From the NCBI RefSeq assembly GCF_900128505.1, contig NZ_LT669941.1:3890728-3954727 (forward strand): a DNA stretch of 64,000 nucleotides, read 5' to 3'. The translations under genes were made by a program, and so were the position numbers. The DNA is from Parabacteroides timonensis. Its GTDB lineage: Bacteria; Bacteroidota; Bacteroidia; Bacteroidales; Tannerellaceae. The notes under the pieces were generated by a model. That model saw nothing but the letters and a program-made list of their open reading frames with translations, made no database searches and was not told the origin of the DNA. Shown here one piece after another: positions 25,307 to 35,366 of the stretch (within the stretch, counting starts at the first letter, position 1; each line of letters opens with the position of its first letter).

Positions 25307-27070
25307 TTAATATCCAGGATTCTGTTCTAACTTCGTATTTTTTGCAATTTCCCCAGTAGGTATCTTTGCATAGATACACTTCACATCATAAGTAAATTTA
25401 GAACCTGCATATCCCTTTTTAAAAATATATTTATCTTCATCATAGATATAGTAAGGATATAACGCCATAAACTGGCGGTTATTAATTTCAGAATCTATTA
25501 CTCTCCAACGACGTAAATCCCAAAACGTATGATTCTCAAAAGCCAATTCCATTCTCCTTTCTTTTTGAATCAGTTCAGCAGACAATGCTCCTGGTGCATA
25601 AGCCTTAGCTCCGGCTCTTTCACGAATCTGGTTGATACATGCTAAGGCATCCTCAACATGACCTAATTGAAATCCTGCCTCAGCCCGATTGAGCAATATC
25701 TCTGCATACCGAATATCAATCCAGTCTTGTTCAGAGCGTCCATTTAAAACAGATGATTTGTCCATATCAGGATTTTCATATTTACGAATAAGGAAACCGG
25801 TAACTGTCGTTTCATTATGTCCCATACCACTTTTTCCAATAATACTTTTTCCATTATACAAAGCAGTAAAATCAGCGGAAGTCAACAATTCTCCATTAGG
25901 ATAAGAAGTGTATATACCTCTTTGCACGTCGATCTCTTCATTCTTAAAAACGTCTCCAGGAAAGATTACAGTAGCCCGTAAACGAGGTTCTATATCTTTA
26001 AACAAATCAAAACGTTTTTCATATCTAACCGGATTCTCATCTGTACCAATATTCAAATCAAAAGGATTTCCATTCACATCATCAAATTGCATAACAAAAT
26101 CCAAAGTCGGATTAAACCTACTTGAATAACCATCCGCACCACGCATCTGATAAGGAATAGTTGCACAATCAAAATTGTGTGTCTTTTCAGGATATTTGTA
26201 ATATTTTACAAATATATTTTCAGGACTCTCCTCATCCAAAAATAACCTCCAGTAATTTTCGCACTTATCTGAGTATTTATTGTATAAAGAATATTTATTT
26301 TCCAATGCCTTCGAAGCCTCATAGCTTTTCTGATAATAAGACTCCGCATCAGCAGCAGGGATACCCAACAAGCCATCCAGTTGTATTTTACCATACTGAG
26401 CAATCGATCCAGCATACAGCATAGCTCTTGATTTTAAAGCATATGCGACATATTTATTCACTCTTCCTGCACTTTGGCTAGTTTCAGGAAGCAACTTTAT
26501 CGCTTCATCCAAATCTTCTGCAATAAAATCATATACTTCCTTTTCAGAGTTTCGAGAAACTTTCAATTCTTCTATACTCTGTTCCGGATAATTCTGAACG
26601 GTTTTAATAATAGGAACTCCACCATATCTTTTTACCATTGAGAAATAGTAATATGCACGAATAAAATAGGCTTCTCCCAACCAACTATTACTCTGATCAG
26701 ATGTAAAAGAGGCACTATACTCCGGGAAATGTTGCAGAAAATAATTTACATTCCTGACAGATCCATATCTCCAATCCTGAAATTTATCCCCATTTATATT
26801 ATCCCGGACCGCATCTGCCTCACAGCTCAACATTTCCCCCGTATAATTCGCAGAATTCGGATAATTATAAGCCTGGTTAAAACCATCATGATTACAATTA
26901 AAATCTTCAATAGGTAAATCTTGATATAAACGTACCAAATATGCAGTTACGCCTGATTCAGATTCAAATGCTTCATTATCTTGTATGATGTTCATAGGAG
27001 GAACATCCAAGCTGTTACAGGAAGTAGTTATAGCCATCAAACAGCCTAAAAACAGATTTCTATAATTCAT
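25307..27070 (-). CDS. SusD/RagB-family outer-membrane lipoprotein
   Basis: 587 aa. Lipoprotein signal ending ITTSC (Cys18), then LDVPPMNIIQDNEAFESESGVTAYLVRLY. The SusD signatures are present: WLGEAYFIRAYYYFSMVKRYGGVPII, IDIRYAEILLNRAEAGFQLGHVEDALACINQIRERAGA (written here in parts: ILLNRAEAGFQLG, CINQIRERAG) and MELAFENHTFWDLRRWRV. It is partnered with the SusC 12 nt upstream and the DUF3823 protein 14 nt downstream. The A+T content of this SusC/SusD/DUF3823 block is visibly higher than that of the enzyme genes beyond the hairpin at 24532, which could reflect a different origin for the transport module. Confidence 0.95.
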   Translation of the reverse strand: MNYRNLFLGCLMAITTSCNSLDVPPMNIIQDNEAFESESGVTAYLVRLYQDLPIEDFNCNHDGFNQAYNYPNSANYTGEMLSCEADAVRDNINGDKFQDWRYGSVRNVNYFLQHFPEYSASFTSDQSNSWLGEAYFIRAYYYFSMVKRYGGVPIIKTVQNYPEQSIEELKVSRNSEKEVYDFIAEDLDEAIKLLPETSQSAGRVNKYVAYALKSRAMLYAGSIAQYGKIQLDGLLGIPAADAESYYQKSYEASKALENKYSLYNKYSDKCENYWRLFLDEESPENIFVKYYKYPEKTHNFDCATIPYQMRGADGYSSRFNPTLDFVMQFDDVNGNPFDLNIGTDENPVRYEKRFDLFKDIEPRLRATVIFPGDVFKNEEIDVQRGIYTSYPNGELLTSADFTALYNGKSIIGKSGMGHNETTVTGFLIRKYENPDMDKSSVLNGRSEQDWIDIRYAEILLNRAEAGFQLGHVEDALACINQIRERAGAKAYAPGALSAELIQKERRMELAFENHTFWDLRRWRVIDSEINNRQFMALYPYYIYDEDKYIFKKGYAGSKFTYDVKCIYAKIPTGEIAKNTKLEQNPGY

Positions 27071-27082
27071 GATTCTTAGATT

Positions 27083-30000
27083 TTAAAAAGTAATATTTAA
27101 ACCAATATTATACGATTTTGTTAATGGATACAAATACCCATATGTATCACTAGGATGTTCAGGATCAAGATATTTCATTCCGGTTATTGTAAAAATATTA
27201 TATCCGCTAAAATAAATCCTGGCACGCTGGATTCCTGTATATTTAAGTACAGAAGATGGTAATGAGTAACCTAACTCCAAACTTTTCAATCTTAAATAAT
27301 TTGCACTCTGAACAGAACGTTCCGAATCCTTATAATTCGTCGTTTCTCCACGATTAGTTGAAGGATAATAACCCGGAATCCATTCACTGTCAGGATCATT
27401 AGGATCTGCTAAATGCCATCTATCCATAAACATACTCAAACCATTCCTATCCCACATAAGAGGACCTTCCAATTGTTCCGGATACTTCACATTACTTTTT
27501 GCTGCTCCCTGAAACACCAGATTAAGATCAAAACCTTTCCACTCAGCTCCCAAAGTAAAACCAAAATTTATTTTTGGATAACCTGTAGTAGCAATAGGAT
27601 GTATATCATTATCATCAATAACACCATCTCCATTCCAGTCTTCATAAGCATAATCACCCGGACGCAAAATAGAATTACCTTTTGAATCCTGAATAGGACT
27701 ATTATGTGCCTGGTCATAAGAATTAAACTGACCTACATATCCTAAACCCCACCACAAATCATTATACCTGTCCGTATAGTTATCTCTCCAGTTTCTATAA
27801 GAGTTTCCTCTCTGAGAGATTTCTTTATATGTCCAGTGGGTACGAGTAAATGAAATATTTCCAGAAAAATAATAATTAAAATCTCTTATTTGGTTTCTAT
27901 GCGTTAAAGCCAATTCAAAACCTTTAGTCAAATCACCTTCCAAATTCTCCTGTGGCAATCCTGCACCAACAGTTCCCGGTAAACTCAAATTTCTAGTTGC
28001 CAGCAAACCATCTCTGTCACGTGAAAAAATATCAAACTGAAATCCTAAAAGCCCTGACCATAAATCCGCATCTAAACCGACATTCAACATTTTAGAAGTA
28101 TACCATGTAATATAAGGATTCGCCATACCACGCATCCCTAAACCATTCACATAACTATTCCCCATTACATAACCACCACTCGGATAATCGTATCCCGATA
28201 AAAACTGATAAGTAGAAGAATTATCATCTCCCATTTTACCATAAGAAGCTCTCAGTTTTAAGTTATTGATGAAAGAGAGAGCAGGAGAGTCCTTCATAAA
28301 AGATTCTTCCGAAACACGCCATCCTATAGAACCCGCAGGAAAGAATCCCCATTGATGACCTGATGCAAATTTAGATGAACCATCATATCTAAAACTAAAC
28401 TCAGCAATATATTTAGAAGAATAATCATAATTGAATCTTCCCACAAATCCTTTATTAACAATTTTCCAAATACCATTCTGATCTGCCAATTTAGTATTCG
28501 GCCTATATCCACTACCATCCATTGAACCTTCCTGATTCAACGAATTACCAGCAAACAACTGATCCACAGCATCCATGCTAAGCTGACGTTTAGCATAAAA
28601 ATTATCCATACGAGATGTACTTTCTTCATATAATGCCAAAACATTAATATTATGTTTCTCATTAAAAGTACGCACATAATTCAATTGAAGTTGTAACAAA
28701 GATGATTCATTTTCTCTGAATGAACGTCGTATATCAGATGGCGACTGTGCTTTACTTCCACTATAAACATTTGTCTCTGCGTCATAAGTATATAAAGTAT
28801 ATTCCTTGGCAAATTCTTTAGATTCCCACATCAAATAATCATAACTATATGATGCTTTTGCCTTTAATCCATCTATATAAGGAACATCATATTCAAGATT
28901 AAATGTACCTTGAAATGATTTACTATTGTTTTTCTTATAACCACTAATATCAGAATCTGTAATTGCTATCGGATGGTCTGCATCTGCCGCATTATATAAA
29001 TAATTAGGATTATCATTAGCATATAAAGGCCAAGTCGGAACTTGAGTCCAAATAGATTTATAGACAATCCATGCATCATGATATGGTGAGTTTTTGGTAT
29101 CTTTCATTGCACCAATAAGCATTTCTGCCTTCAATCTTTTAGAAATCTGCGCACTAATATTTGAACGTATATTAAAACGTTCATAATTCAAGTCTCCACT
29201 TTTCCAAAATCCTTCTTGATTAAGATAACCGAAATTCAAAAAGTAATTTACCTTTTCTGTACTTCCTGTGGCACTAAAACTATGTTGTGTCTGAGGAGCT
29301 GTTTCATTAATGGCGCTTGATGTCCAATCTGTACTTTGCTTTTTTCCTGTTCTATAAGCATCTATATCATCCTGAGAATACATTGGATCTCTACCATTAT
29401 TTATAGCATTCTCATTCATCAAAGTCATATATTCTATCGCATTTCCGGTTTCCGGAAGCCCGGAAGCCCGTTGCCATCCGACAGAACCGTTATAATCAAG
29501 CTGTAATTTAGTTCCCGCACCTTTTTTTGTTGTGATCAGTACCACCCCATTAGCAGCACGTACACCATAAATAGCAGCTGAAGCATCTTTCAAGATCGAT
29601 ATATTTTCAATCTCATTTGGATCGAGCCGATTCATGTTTTCCCGTGGAACACCGTCTACAATGATTAAAGGATTTCCCATACCACGTATCTCAAAGCTGT
29701 TGTTATAAGAACCCGGTTCACCTGACTTCTGAACAACCCGTACTCCCGGAATTTTTCCTGACAACATATTTTCTACGTTCTCATTTTTTGTTGTCAAGAT
29801 CTCATCCCCGGAAATAGCAGCAACAGCCCCTGTCAAGGTTACTTTCTTCTGAGTTCCATAACCTACAACAACAACTTCTTCCAACTTCTGCGTATCCTCA
29901 CGCAAAGAAATCGTAACATTTGTACCTTTAACTGTTACTTCTTGTGCAAGAAAGCCAATAAAAGAAACTTGCAATACTGCATTCTCAGGAACCTCAAGAG

Positions 30001-30508
30001 CAAATTTGCCATCTATATCGGTAATTGTTCCGTTGTTTGTTCCTTTAACTACAATATTAGCACCGGCAATCGGTTCCCCTTCCGAATCCAATACCAAACC
30101 TGATACTTCTTTCTTTTGTTGAGCAATCTTACCTGCTGTTTTTCTATCAACTTCAATCAGTATTTGATTATTTATAATCCGGTAGCTATAGTTGTTCTTT
30201 TTCAGGATCAAGTCCAAAACATCCTCTAATGATGCGTTATTAACATTTATACTCGTCCTTTGGTTAACATCGACTTCTTTATCATTATAACAAAACAGAA
30301 AAGAACTGCTTTGCTCCAACTCTTTCAATATTTCTATAATGGTACAATTACTTTTTTTTATTGAAACCTTATTACTTTGAAGATCTATCGCTGCTAATAA
30401 ATTGAAAGAAAATAGTAACGAAAATAGAAAACCCATTTCCGCTATGCGAATTATTTTTTTTAATGAAAAGGGTAATAACCTCCATTGCTTAATAATATTA
30501 TTATGCAT
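27083..30508 (-). CDS. SusC/RagA-family TonB-dependent transporter with STN domain
   Basis: 1141 aa from the ATG at 30508. A long basic N-terminus leads into the hydrophobic signal (about 24-42). STN domain at about 47-115 (KVSIKKSNCTIIEILKELE; LEDVLDLILKKNNYSYRI), carboxypeptidase-regulatory-like domain at about 133-210 (GEPIAGANIVVKGTNNG), plug with EEVVVVGYGTQKKVTLTGAV, and a barrel ending SYNIGLNITF. The STN domain and the FecR gene 167 nt upstream imply sigma/anti-sigma control, although the matching sigma factor is encoded divergently at 31757. It is noticeably A+T-rich compared with the SusC at 6382. It should import oligosaccharides for the GH3/GH43/esterase set downstream. Confidence 0.95.
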   Translation of the reverse strand: MHNNIIKQWRLLPFSLKKIIRIAEMGFLFSLLFSFNLLAAIDLQSNKVSIKKSNCTIIEILKELEQSSSFLFCYNDKEVDVNQRTSINVNNASLEDVLDLILKKNNYSYRIINNQILIEVDRKTAGKIAQQKKEVSGLVLDSEGEPIAGANIVVKGTNNGTITDIDGKFALEVPENAVLQVSFIGFLAQEVTVKGTNVTISLREDTQKLEEVVVVGYGTQKKVTLTGAVAAISGDEILTTKNENVENMLSGKIPGVRVVQKSGEPGSYNNSFEIRGMGNPLIIVDGVPRENMNRLDPNEIENISILKDASAAIYGVRAANGVVLITTKKGAGTKLQLDYNGSVGWQRASGLPETGNAIEYMTLMNENAINNGRDPMYSQDDIDAYRTGKKQSTDWTSSAINETAPQTQHSFSATGSTEKVNYFLNFGYLNQEGFWKSGDLNYERFNIRSNISAQISKRLKAEMLIGAMKDTKNSPYHDAWIVYKSIWTQVPTWPLYANDNPNYLYNAADADHPIAITDSDISGYKKNNSKSFQGTFNLEYDVPYIDGLKAKASYSYDYLMWESKEFAKEYTLYTYDAETNVYSGSKAQSPSDIRRSFRENESSLLQLQLNYVRTFNEKHNINVLALYEESTSRMDNFYAKRQLSMDAVDQLFAGNSLNQEGSMDGSGYRPNTKLADQNGIWKIVNKGFVGRFNYDYSSKYIAEFSFRYDGSSKFASGHQWGFFPAGSIGWRVSEESFMKDSPALSFINNLKLRASYGKMGDDNSSTYQFLSGYDYPSGGYVMGNSYVNGLGMRGMANPYITWYTSKMLNVGLDADLWSGLLGFQFDIFSRDRDGLLATRNLSLPGTVGAGLPQENLEGDLTKGFELALTHRNQIRDFNYYFSGNISFTRTHWTYKEISQRGNSYRNWRDNYTDRYNDLWWGLGYVGQFNSYDQAHNSPIQDSKGNSILRPGDYAYEDWNGDGVIDDNDIHPIATTGYPKINFGFTLGAEWKGFDLNLVFQGAAKSNVKYPEQLEGPLMWDRNGLSMFMDRWHLADPNDPDSEWIPGYYPSTNRGETTNYKDSERSVQSANYLRLKSLELGYSLPSSVLKYTGIQRARIYFSGYNIFTITGMKYLDPEHPSDTYGYLYPLTKSYNIGLNITF

Positions 30509-30592
30509 AACTTTGTTTTGTATTAGAATGAATACCAGACAGAAAGACCGGACACCACTCCTTTTCTGTCGAATTTAAAATCTCTGATACTG

Positions 30593-30623
30593 AAGTTGGG
30601 GAGTAATTGATACTTCCCAACTT
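30593..30623. terminator. Hairpin between FecR and SusC genes
   Basis: AAGTTGGGGAGTA at 30593-30605 pairs with TACTTCCCAACTT at 30611-30623, 13 bp with one G-T, loop 5 nt. The T run is on the plus-strand side. As at 9903-9936, a hairpin separates the anti-sigma gene from susCD. Confidence 0.5.
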
Positions 30624-30675
30624 TTTACGGTGATTTTTCTGCTTGCATATTTCAATAGATTTAAAAGGTTAATAA

Positions 30676-31566
30676 CTAATAGAACTTATATATACCATCC
30701 GTATATACATATTTATATTTTGTAGTTAAACTAATAATATTCAAAGTTTCTTCCAATGTTTCCGTTTTAATTTTAACAGTAACTCTTAAGTTATCCGAAC
30801 CTGTTTCAGGATAAACAATCTTACAACCGAACCATTGTTCAAGACGAGGAATAATCACAGCTAAAGATTCATTCTCAAAGCTTAATATACCTGATTTCTG
30901 CCATGATAAATATTTACCGGCATCTATTTCTTCAACATCGATACTACCGTCTTTTTTATTAAAGACCATTTTCTGATCAGGATGTAAAACAACGGTTTGC
31001 TTTTCTGCCAGCCAATCAGAAAAAGCGTTTATTTGAACTTTCCCACTCAAAAGAGTCACTTCTGTCTTCTCTTCCGAACCATAACTAAAAACTTCAAATT
31101 GAGTACCGAGAACGGTAACATCTATATTCTCCATACTTACGACAAAAGGTCTTTCGGTATCTTTTTTCACCTGGAAGAAACATTGTCCGTCCACTTCTAC
31201 TCTACGTACATTCTTCTTAAATTCTTTCGGATAACTAAATTTACTGTTGGCACCCATCTTTACAATAGTCCCATCTGAAAGCTCTATTGTTCGGATACTC
31301 ATAGAACCAGATTCGAGAACGATCAATTCTTCATGTGGAAAATCCTGTGAAAGAAAATAAAGTCCACTTATACCCAAAAGCAATAGCATAACAGCCGCTA
31401 TTCTGTATATTAGAAAAACCTTCCTGCTTTTTGCCCGGGGAAGATCCGAAGATGTATTTTCTTGTATACGTGTCCACAATCTCCTGTAAACAGCTTCCGA
31501 ATCTGTCTCCTCAGATTTGAACCGCATATACTTCAACCAAGCCATTTTATCTAGTTCGTTCTCCAT
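30676..31566 (-). CDS. FecR-family anti-sigma factor
   Basis: 296 aa. Short cytoplasmic N-terminus (MAWLKYMRFKSEETDSEAVYRRLW), membrane segment at about 49-67 (FLIYRIAAVMLLLLGISGLYFL), periplasmic FecR domain at about 90-190 (TIELSDGTIVKMGANSKFSYP; FFQVKKDTERPFVV; VTVLGTQFEVFSYG) and a C-terminal DUF4974-like domain (about 220-293). Its partner sigma factor is on the opposite strand at 31757, 190 bp away, rather than directly upstream on the same strand as at the other two loci. It should restrain that sigma factor until the STN-SusC at 27083 binds ligand. Confidence 0.92.
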   Translation of the reverse strand: MENELDKMAWLKYMRFKSEETDSEAVYRRLWTRIQENTSSDLPRAKSRKVFLIYRIAAVMLLLLGISGLYFLSQDFPHEELIVLESGSMSIRTIELSDGTIVKMGANSKFSYPKEFKKNVRRVEVDGQCFFQVKKDTERPFVVSMENIDVTVLGTQFEVFSYGSEEKTEVTLLSGKVQINAFSDWLAEKQTVVLHPDQKMVFNKKDGSIDVEEIDAGKYLSWQKSGILSFENESLAVIIPRLEQWFGCKIVYPETGSDNLRVTVKIKTETLEETLNIISLTTKYKYVYTDGIYKFY

Positions 31567-31756
31567 ATTATTTCAGAGTTTCTTTCTAATAGGATGATAT
31601 TCGATTGCAAAATCCTTAAATGAATGATGCATTTTTTTTTATTTTTCTACGATAATAAATATTTCATACCTTTACTCCCCACATTTGATACCAAGCGGGA
31701 TGCTTCATACAGAGGTCAAACAAACTGGATAGATTGAATAAATAATATTATAAGCT

Positions 31757-32344
31757 ATGGAACGAAGCTATGAGATATTATTGGCGAAAATTGCAGAAGG
31801 GGATGAAAAAGCCTTCCATCAAATTTGGGATATTTATTATCTCAAACTATTTAGAGTTGCCTTATATTTCATCAGATCAAAAGAGTTATCCGAAGAAGTG
31901 GTATCAGATATATTCTTTATCCTTTGGCAAAAAAGAAATATGTTACCAAAGATTGATGACTTGGATAAATATCTCTATGTTGCTGTTAAAAACCAAGCTT
32001 TACAATATTTGAGAAAACAAGGATTACAAAACAAGGAACCGATCGATTTGTACACAGTCGAATTTTTCCATGACAACGATAATCCGGAACTCCAGTTTCT
32101 AAACAATGAGTTCCAGGCCCTTGTGCAAAAAGCCATCGATTCACTCCCGGATAAATGTAAAGAGGTATTTCGTCTTCATTTTTCTGAAAAACTAAAACAA
32201 AGAGAGATTGCAGTCCTTCTCGACATATCAGAAAAAACAGTAGGCATCCACATAATGAATGCCTACAAGCGTATCTCACAATACGTTAATCATGAATACA
32301 GCAAAGATGAGAAGATAAAACGAATGCTCTGTATTTTCTTCTAA
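31757..32344 (+). CDS. ECF RNA polymerase sigma factor, divergent
   Basis: 195 aa, the only plus-strand gene I support in this window. Region 2 is at about 18-82 (FHQIWDIYYLKLFRVALYFI; ELSEEVVSDIFFILWQKR), region 4 at about 128-180 (LPDKCKEVFRLHFSEKLKQREIAVLLDISEKTVGIHI, a helix-turn-helix; parts: REIAVLLDISEKTVGIH). It is divergent from the FecR gene at 30676 and converges on the DUF6067 gene at 32364 with only 19 bp between the stop codons, leaving no room for separate terminators. It most likely drives the SusC/SusD operon at 25307-30508. Confidence 0.93.
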   Translation: MERSYEILLAKIAEGDEKAFHQIWDIYYLKLFRVALYFIRSKELSEEVVSDIFFILWQKRNMLPKIDDLDKYLYVAVKNQALQYLRKQGLQNKEPIDLYTVEFFHDNDNPELQFLNNEFQALVQKAIDSLPDKCKEVFRLHFSEKLKQREIAVLLDISEKTVGIHIMNAYKRISQYVNHEYSKDEKIKRMLCIFF

Positions 32345-32363
32345 TACCTCATTTTACATCCTA

Positions 32364-35348
32364 CTATTTTGCAATAATTAACAAGCCCTTCCCTTTCGGT
32401 ACAACAATCTCATCACCCGGTTTCCAGGTTACTTCCTGTTGGAAATTCTCGATAGCCGGGGCATGCAATGTCACTTTCGAAGGATCAAGGCCTAGTTTAG
32501 CCCAGTCGATGGAAAGTTTCACTTTGGCATCCGCATCTTCCCAGGTAGCCAACGAGATCAGTGCTTTATCACCCATGTGACTGTAAACGGTCGCCAACGT
32601 CTTTTCGCTGCCCGTCTTCACCGGATTGTCTTTCACCCAGTAACCGATCATTTCACTATTCTGCATACCGAAAGAATCCCACAGTTTCCACAGCGGTCCG
32701 TTATCCACACGAGGACTACGTCCTGTCATGCCATACAGCATGCCGCGCCACGGATTACCGCCTCCTTCCAGCATCTCGCCCATCAAACCATAAGGAATAC
32801 CGGAAACTTCAACCAGCCAAAACTCCGGCGGGAAATCATAATTGAAGTATTCACCGAACCACAGACGGTCGAGGTAGGGGAAATGTTCCAGATACAAATT
32901 GGCACTATTGGCAAAACCGTCTTTCGGATTATACTGATTGGCAGAATGCAGGTCAATCATAGCACCCGGATTCGTACGGTTCATCACTTTGCGGATACGC
33001 TTCATCGTCATCCGGTCGAAAGCCAGGTCATCGATATACAGCCCGTCGATACCGACGTTCTTCATCAGCCAGTCGAGACCCTCCAGATAATAATTATGCC
33101 AGCGGGAAACGCCACTGTTCACAATCGCCGCATCTTTCAGTCCGGGTACAAACCAGGCGCCGATATAATTCTGGTCCAAATGTTCCTGTAACCAGGAGAA
33201 GCCGCCGCCGGGACCTTCCGAAAATATCTCATTCCCCAGACTACGCAAAGCAAACATTTCCACACAGCTGTTGGACAACTCACGAACGGTATTGTAAATT
33301 TTCACCTTCATATCACGGGCGTGAGCACCGTCGATGTACGCTTTCATCTCTTTGGTACGCAGGAACGGATAGTTGATGAACGGATTGATAGCGTTCGCAT
33401 GATGAATATTGATGACATTGGCACCTCGCTTTTGTATGCCATCCAGGAACTCATAGTTATGATGATAGCGTTCGCGCCATTGTTTATCCGTATCGATCGG
33501 ACGGAACGGAGTCAACGCCAGGTTGAAATAATAATACAACCGATCTCCTTTTTTCACGCTGCGCTTACCGGAATAAGCATTAATACGTGTTCCATCGGCA
33601 GCATTATGAATATCGATACCTCCATTTCCGGCATTACACCAGGATACCGGCATGTGCAACGGTTTTTGATGATAGAAATTAGTATTCAGCGGACGTTCAT
33701 ATTTATTATCATACAGGCGGATCTGGATACCGGCATTGACATCACCTACCCAAACAGCATCCTGGTTTTTCTCTACATCCCATTTCCAGCGAAGATCATT
33801 CGGACAATAACCGCCTTTCTCTCCCAGACCCATCATATAACGTCCGACACCGGATGCTAAATGTGTCCGCAACACAACATCTTCCACAGAAGCATCTTCA
33901 CGGGCGACCAACGTCACTTTATATGCTATGTTTCCATCCGATTCCATCTCTCCTTCCAGGTCCATCAGGAAACGGCTGTTCTGATTAAGGGCTTTCCAGG
34001 CGATTGCACCTTGTTTATGTTTGGTGATTTCGAAGTTCAGGTTTTCCCATGCACCGCCATCGGCAGCCAGTTCCATAGGAGCAGCCAATACACTACGGCC
34101 ATTCGTACCGATGCCCGTCATAGTCTCTTTGAAATAACTGGTAATATGTTCCGGCAAACCTAAGTCAGAGAGTTTAACCTCGCGTCCCAGGCAGCTGATC
34201 GTTTTATCCTTCATCACCAACGCCGTATAAGGGGCAATCACCTCATCATCAAAACCGATCTGCGAGTTCAGCCAACGCAGACGGGAATGACGCCAAGGTT
34301 CATTATCTCCATGATTGGCAATTACATTTTCCGAAACATTCAGAGAGACTTGTACGGCTTTGCTTTCGGCATTGGCGGCAGAGACAGTCACTGTTCCCAG
34401 ATAAGTGCCTGCAGAAAGATGCTCCGGCAACTGGGTTCCAACCCATAATGCCTGCACTTTACCCTTATCCACAGAGCAATTCTTTTCAAAAACGGTACCG
34501 GTCACATCTGTCCCTTCCGTATTGAAACAGGTAAATGAGGAGGCCGGTATTTGCTCGCCGGTCGCTTTATTCGTAAGGGCAGAGAAATCGACATGCAGAT
34601 TCTCTACATTCGAACGTGCCGCCCAGACACCTAACTGAAAGACATAATACTCTCCCTTATCCGCCTGCCCGTTAAAGAAATCATGACGGTTGTCGGCAAT
34701 CCATTTATAAGGAATATCCGTTGTCATACGGATGGGGAATTTGCGGTCTTCCGTAAAGAGAATATATTTCTCCCCGGGACGTTCTTTTAATAATCGGGCA
34801 GTCTCGTTCGATGTAGCGATCACTTCCATCGGATAGAAGCTGTTCAGCTCATTGATTGCCTGGAACTGTACGACTTTAGCCGCCGGAAGGGCAGGTGCTT
34901 TCTTCCCGGACAGTTTATTTTTCTTTACCCAGTCAGCCGAAGCCGTATTCTCGAAAGCCGGGTAATTGACGGTAGGATAATAAGGGCTGCCGCTCATTAC
35001 ATTCTTCAGATAATAAATATAATATTCTCCCGGAACAGTCTGCGGCTGGAAAGCCACCTCTCCTCGCTCCCGGTCAATAGTAAAGCGGCATACATTCGTA
35101 ATACGTTCACCGGTTGCAGCATCCACAACGATCAGATTCTTTGCTTCCGGGTTCAGATCGCGGCGACGCCAGTCGATCGTTGCCAATACGGCATCGGCCG
35201 GTTTATCTACAGCGACAACTACCCGATGGTTTCCCAATGAATCGGCATTCCATGTACCCACCCCATAAAGTTCGTCTGTGGGTACAGCCTGTGCCTGCAA
35301 ACTACTATAGGTAAACAGGCAAAAAAGTGTAAATAGCAATTGTTTCAT
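32364..35348 (-). CDS. DUF6067-type putative glycoside hydrolase (copy 1)
   Basis: 994 aa with a signal peptide (about 1-19, ending LQAQA). The first half is beta-rich (NADSLGNHRVVVAVDKPADAV; YYVFQLGVWAARSNVENLHVDFS). The second half looks like a TIM barrel: ANVINIHHANAINPFINYPF near 650, KVKIYNTVRELSNS, GLYIDDLAFDRMTMKRIRK near 790 (paired Asp, candidate catalytic) and GAMIDLHSANQYNPKDG. The C-terminus is a small beta-domain. RefSeq names such proteins glycoside hydrolase domain-containing or DUF6067; no reaction is known to me. A paralogue lies at 59494-62487. It is the last gene of the SusC/SusD/sulfotransferase operon, 18 nt after the sulfotransferase stop. Confidence 0.78.
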   Translation of the reverse strand: MKQLLFTLFCLFTYSSLQAQAVPTDELYGVGTWNADSLGNHRVVVAVDKPADAVLATIDWRRRDLNPEAKNLIVVDAATGERITNVCRFTIDRERGEVAFQPQTVPGEYYIYYLKNVMSGSPYYPTVNYPAFENTASADWVKKNKLSGKKAPALPAAKVVQFQAINELNSFYPMEVIATSNETARLLKERPGEKYILFTEDRKFPIRMTTDIPYKWIADNRHDFFNGQADKGEYYVFQLGVWAARSNVENLHVDFSALTNKATGEQIPASSFTCFNTEGTDVTGTVFEKNCSVDKGKVQALWVGTQLPEHLSAGTYLGTVTVSAANAESKAVQVSLNVSENVIANHGDNEPWRHSRLRWLNSQIGFDDEVIAPYTALVMKDKTISCLGREVKLSDLGLPEHITSYFKETMTGIGTNGRSVLAAPMELAADGGAWENLNFEITKHKQGAIAWKALNQNSRFLMDLEGEMESDGNIAYKVTLVAREDASVEDVVLRTHLASGVGRYMMGLGEKGGYCPNDLRWKWDVEKNQDAVWVGDVNAGIQIRLYDNKYERPLNTNFYHQKPLHMPVSWCNAGNGGIDIHNAADGTRINAYSGKRSVKKGDRLYYYFNLALTPFRPIDTDKQWRERYHHNYEFLDGIQKRGANVINIHHANAINPFINYPFLRTKEMKAYIDGAHARDMKVKIYNTVRELSNSCVEMFALRSLGNEIFSEGPGGGFSWLQEHLDQNYIGAWFVPGLKDAAIVNSGVSRWHNYYLEGLDWLMKNVGIDGLYIDDLAFDRMTMKRIRKVMNRTNPGAMIDLHSANQYNPKDGFANSANLYLEHFPYLDRLWFGEYFNYDFPPEFWLVEVSGIPYGLMGEMLEGGGNPWRGMLYGMTGRSPRVDNGPLWKLWDSFGMQNSEMIGYWVKDNPVKTGSEKTLATVYSHMGDKALISLATWEDADAKVKLSIDWAKLGLDPSKVTLHAPAIENFQQEVTWKPGDEIVVPKGKGLLIIAK

Positions 35349-35366
35349 GTGTACTAGTATTTATCT

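Noticed and set aside
25293..25379. Extended start for the DUF3823 gene
   Set aside because: It overlaps the SusD gene and lies ahead of the lipoprotein signal beginning at 25292.
33321..33860. Plus-strand open frames inside the DUF6067 gene, and many similar ones elsewhere
   Set aside because: They are antisense shadows of well-supported minus-strand genes, with no recognisable domains.
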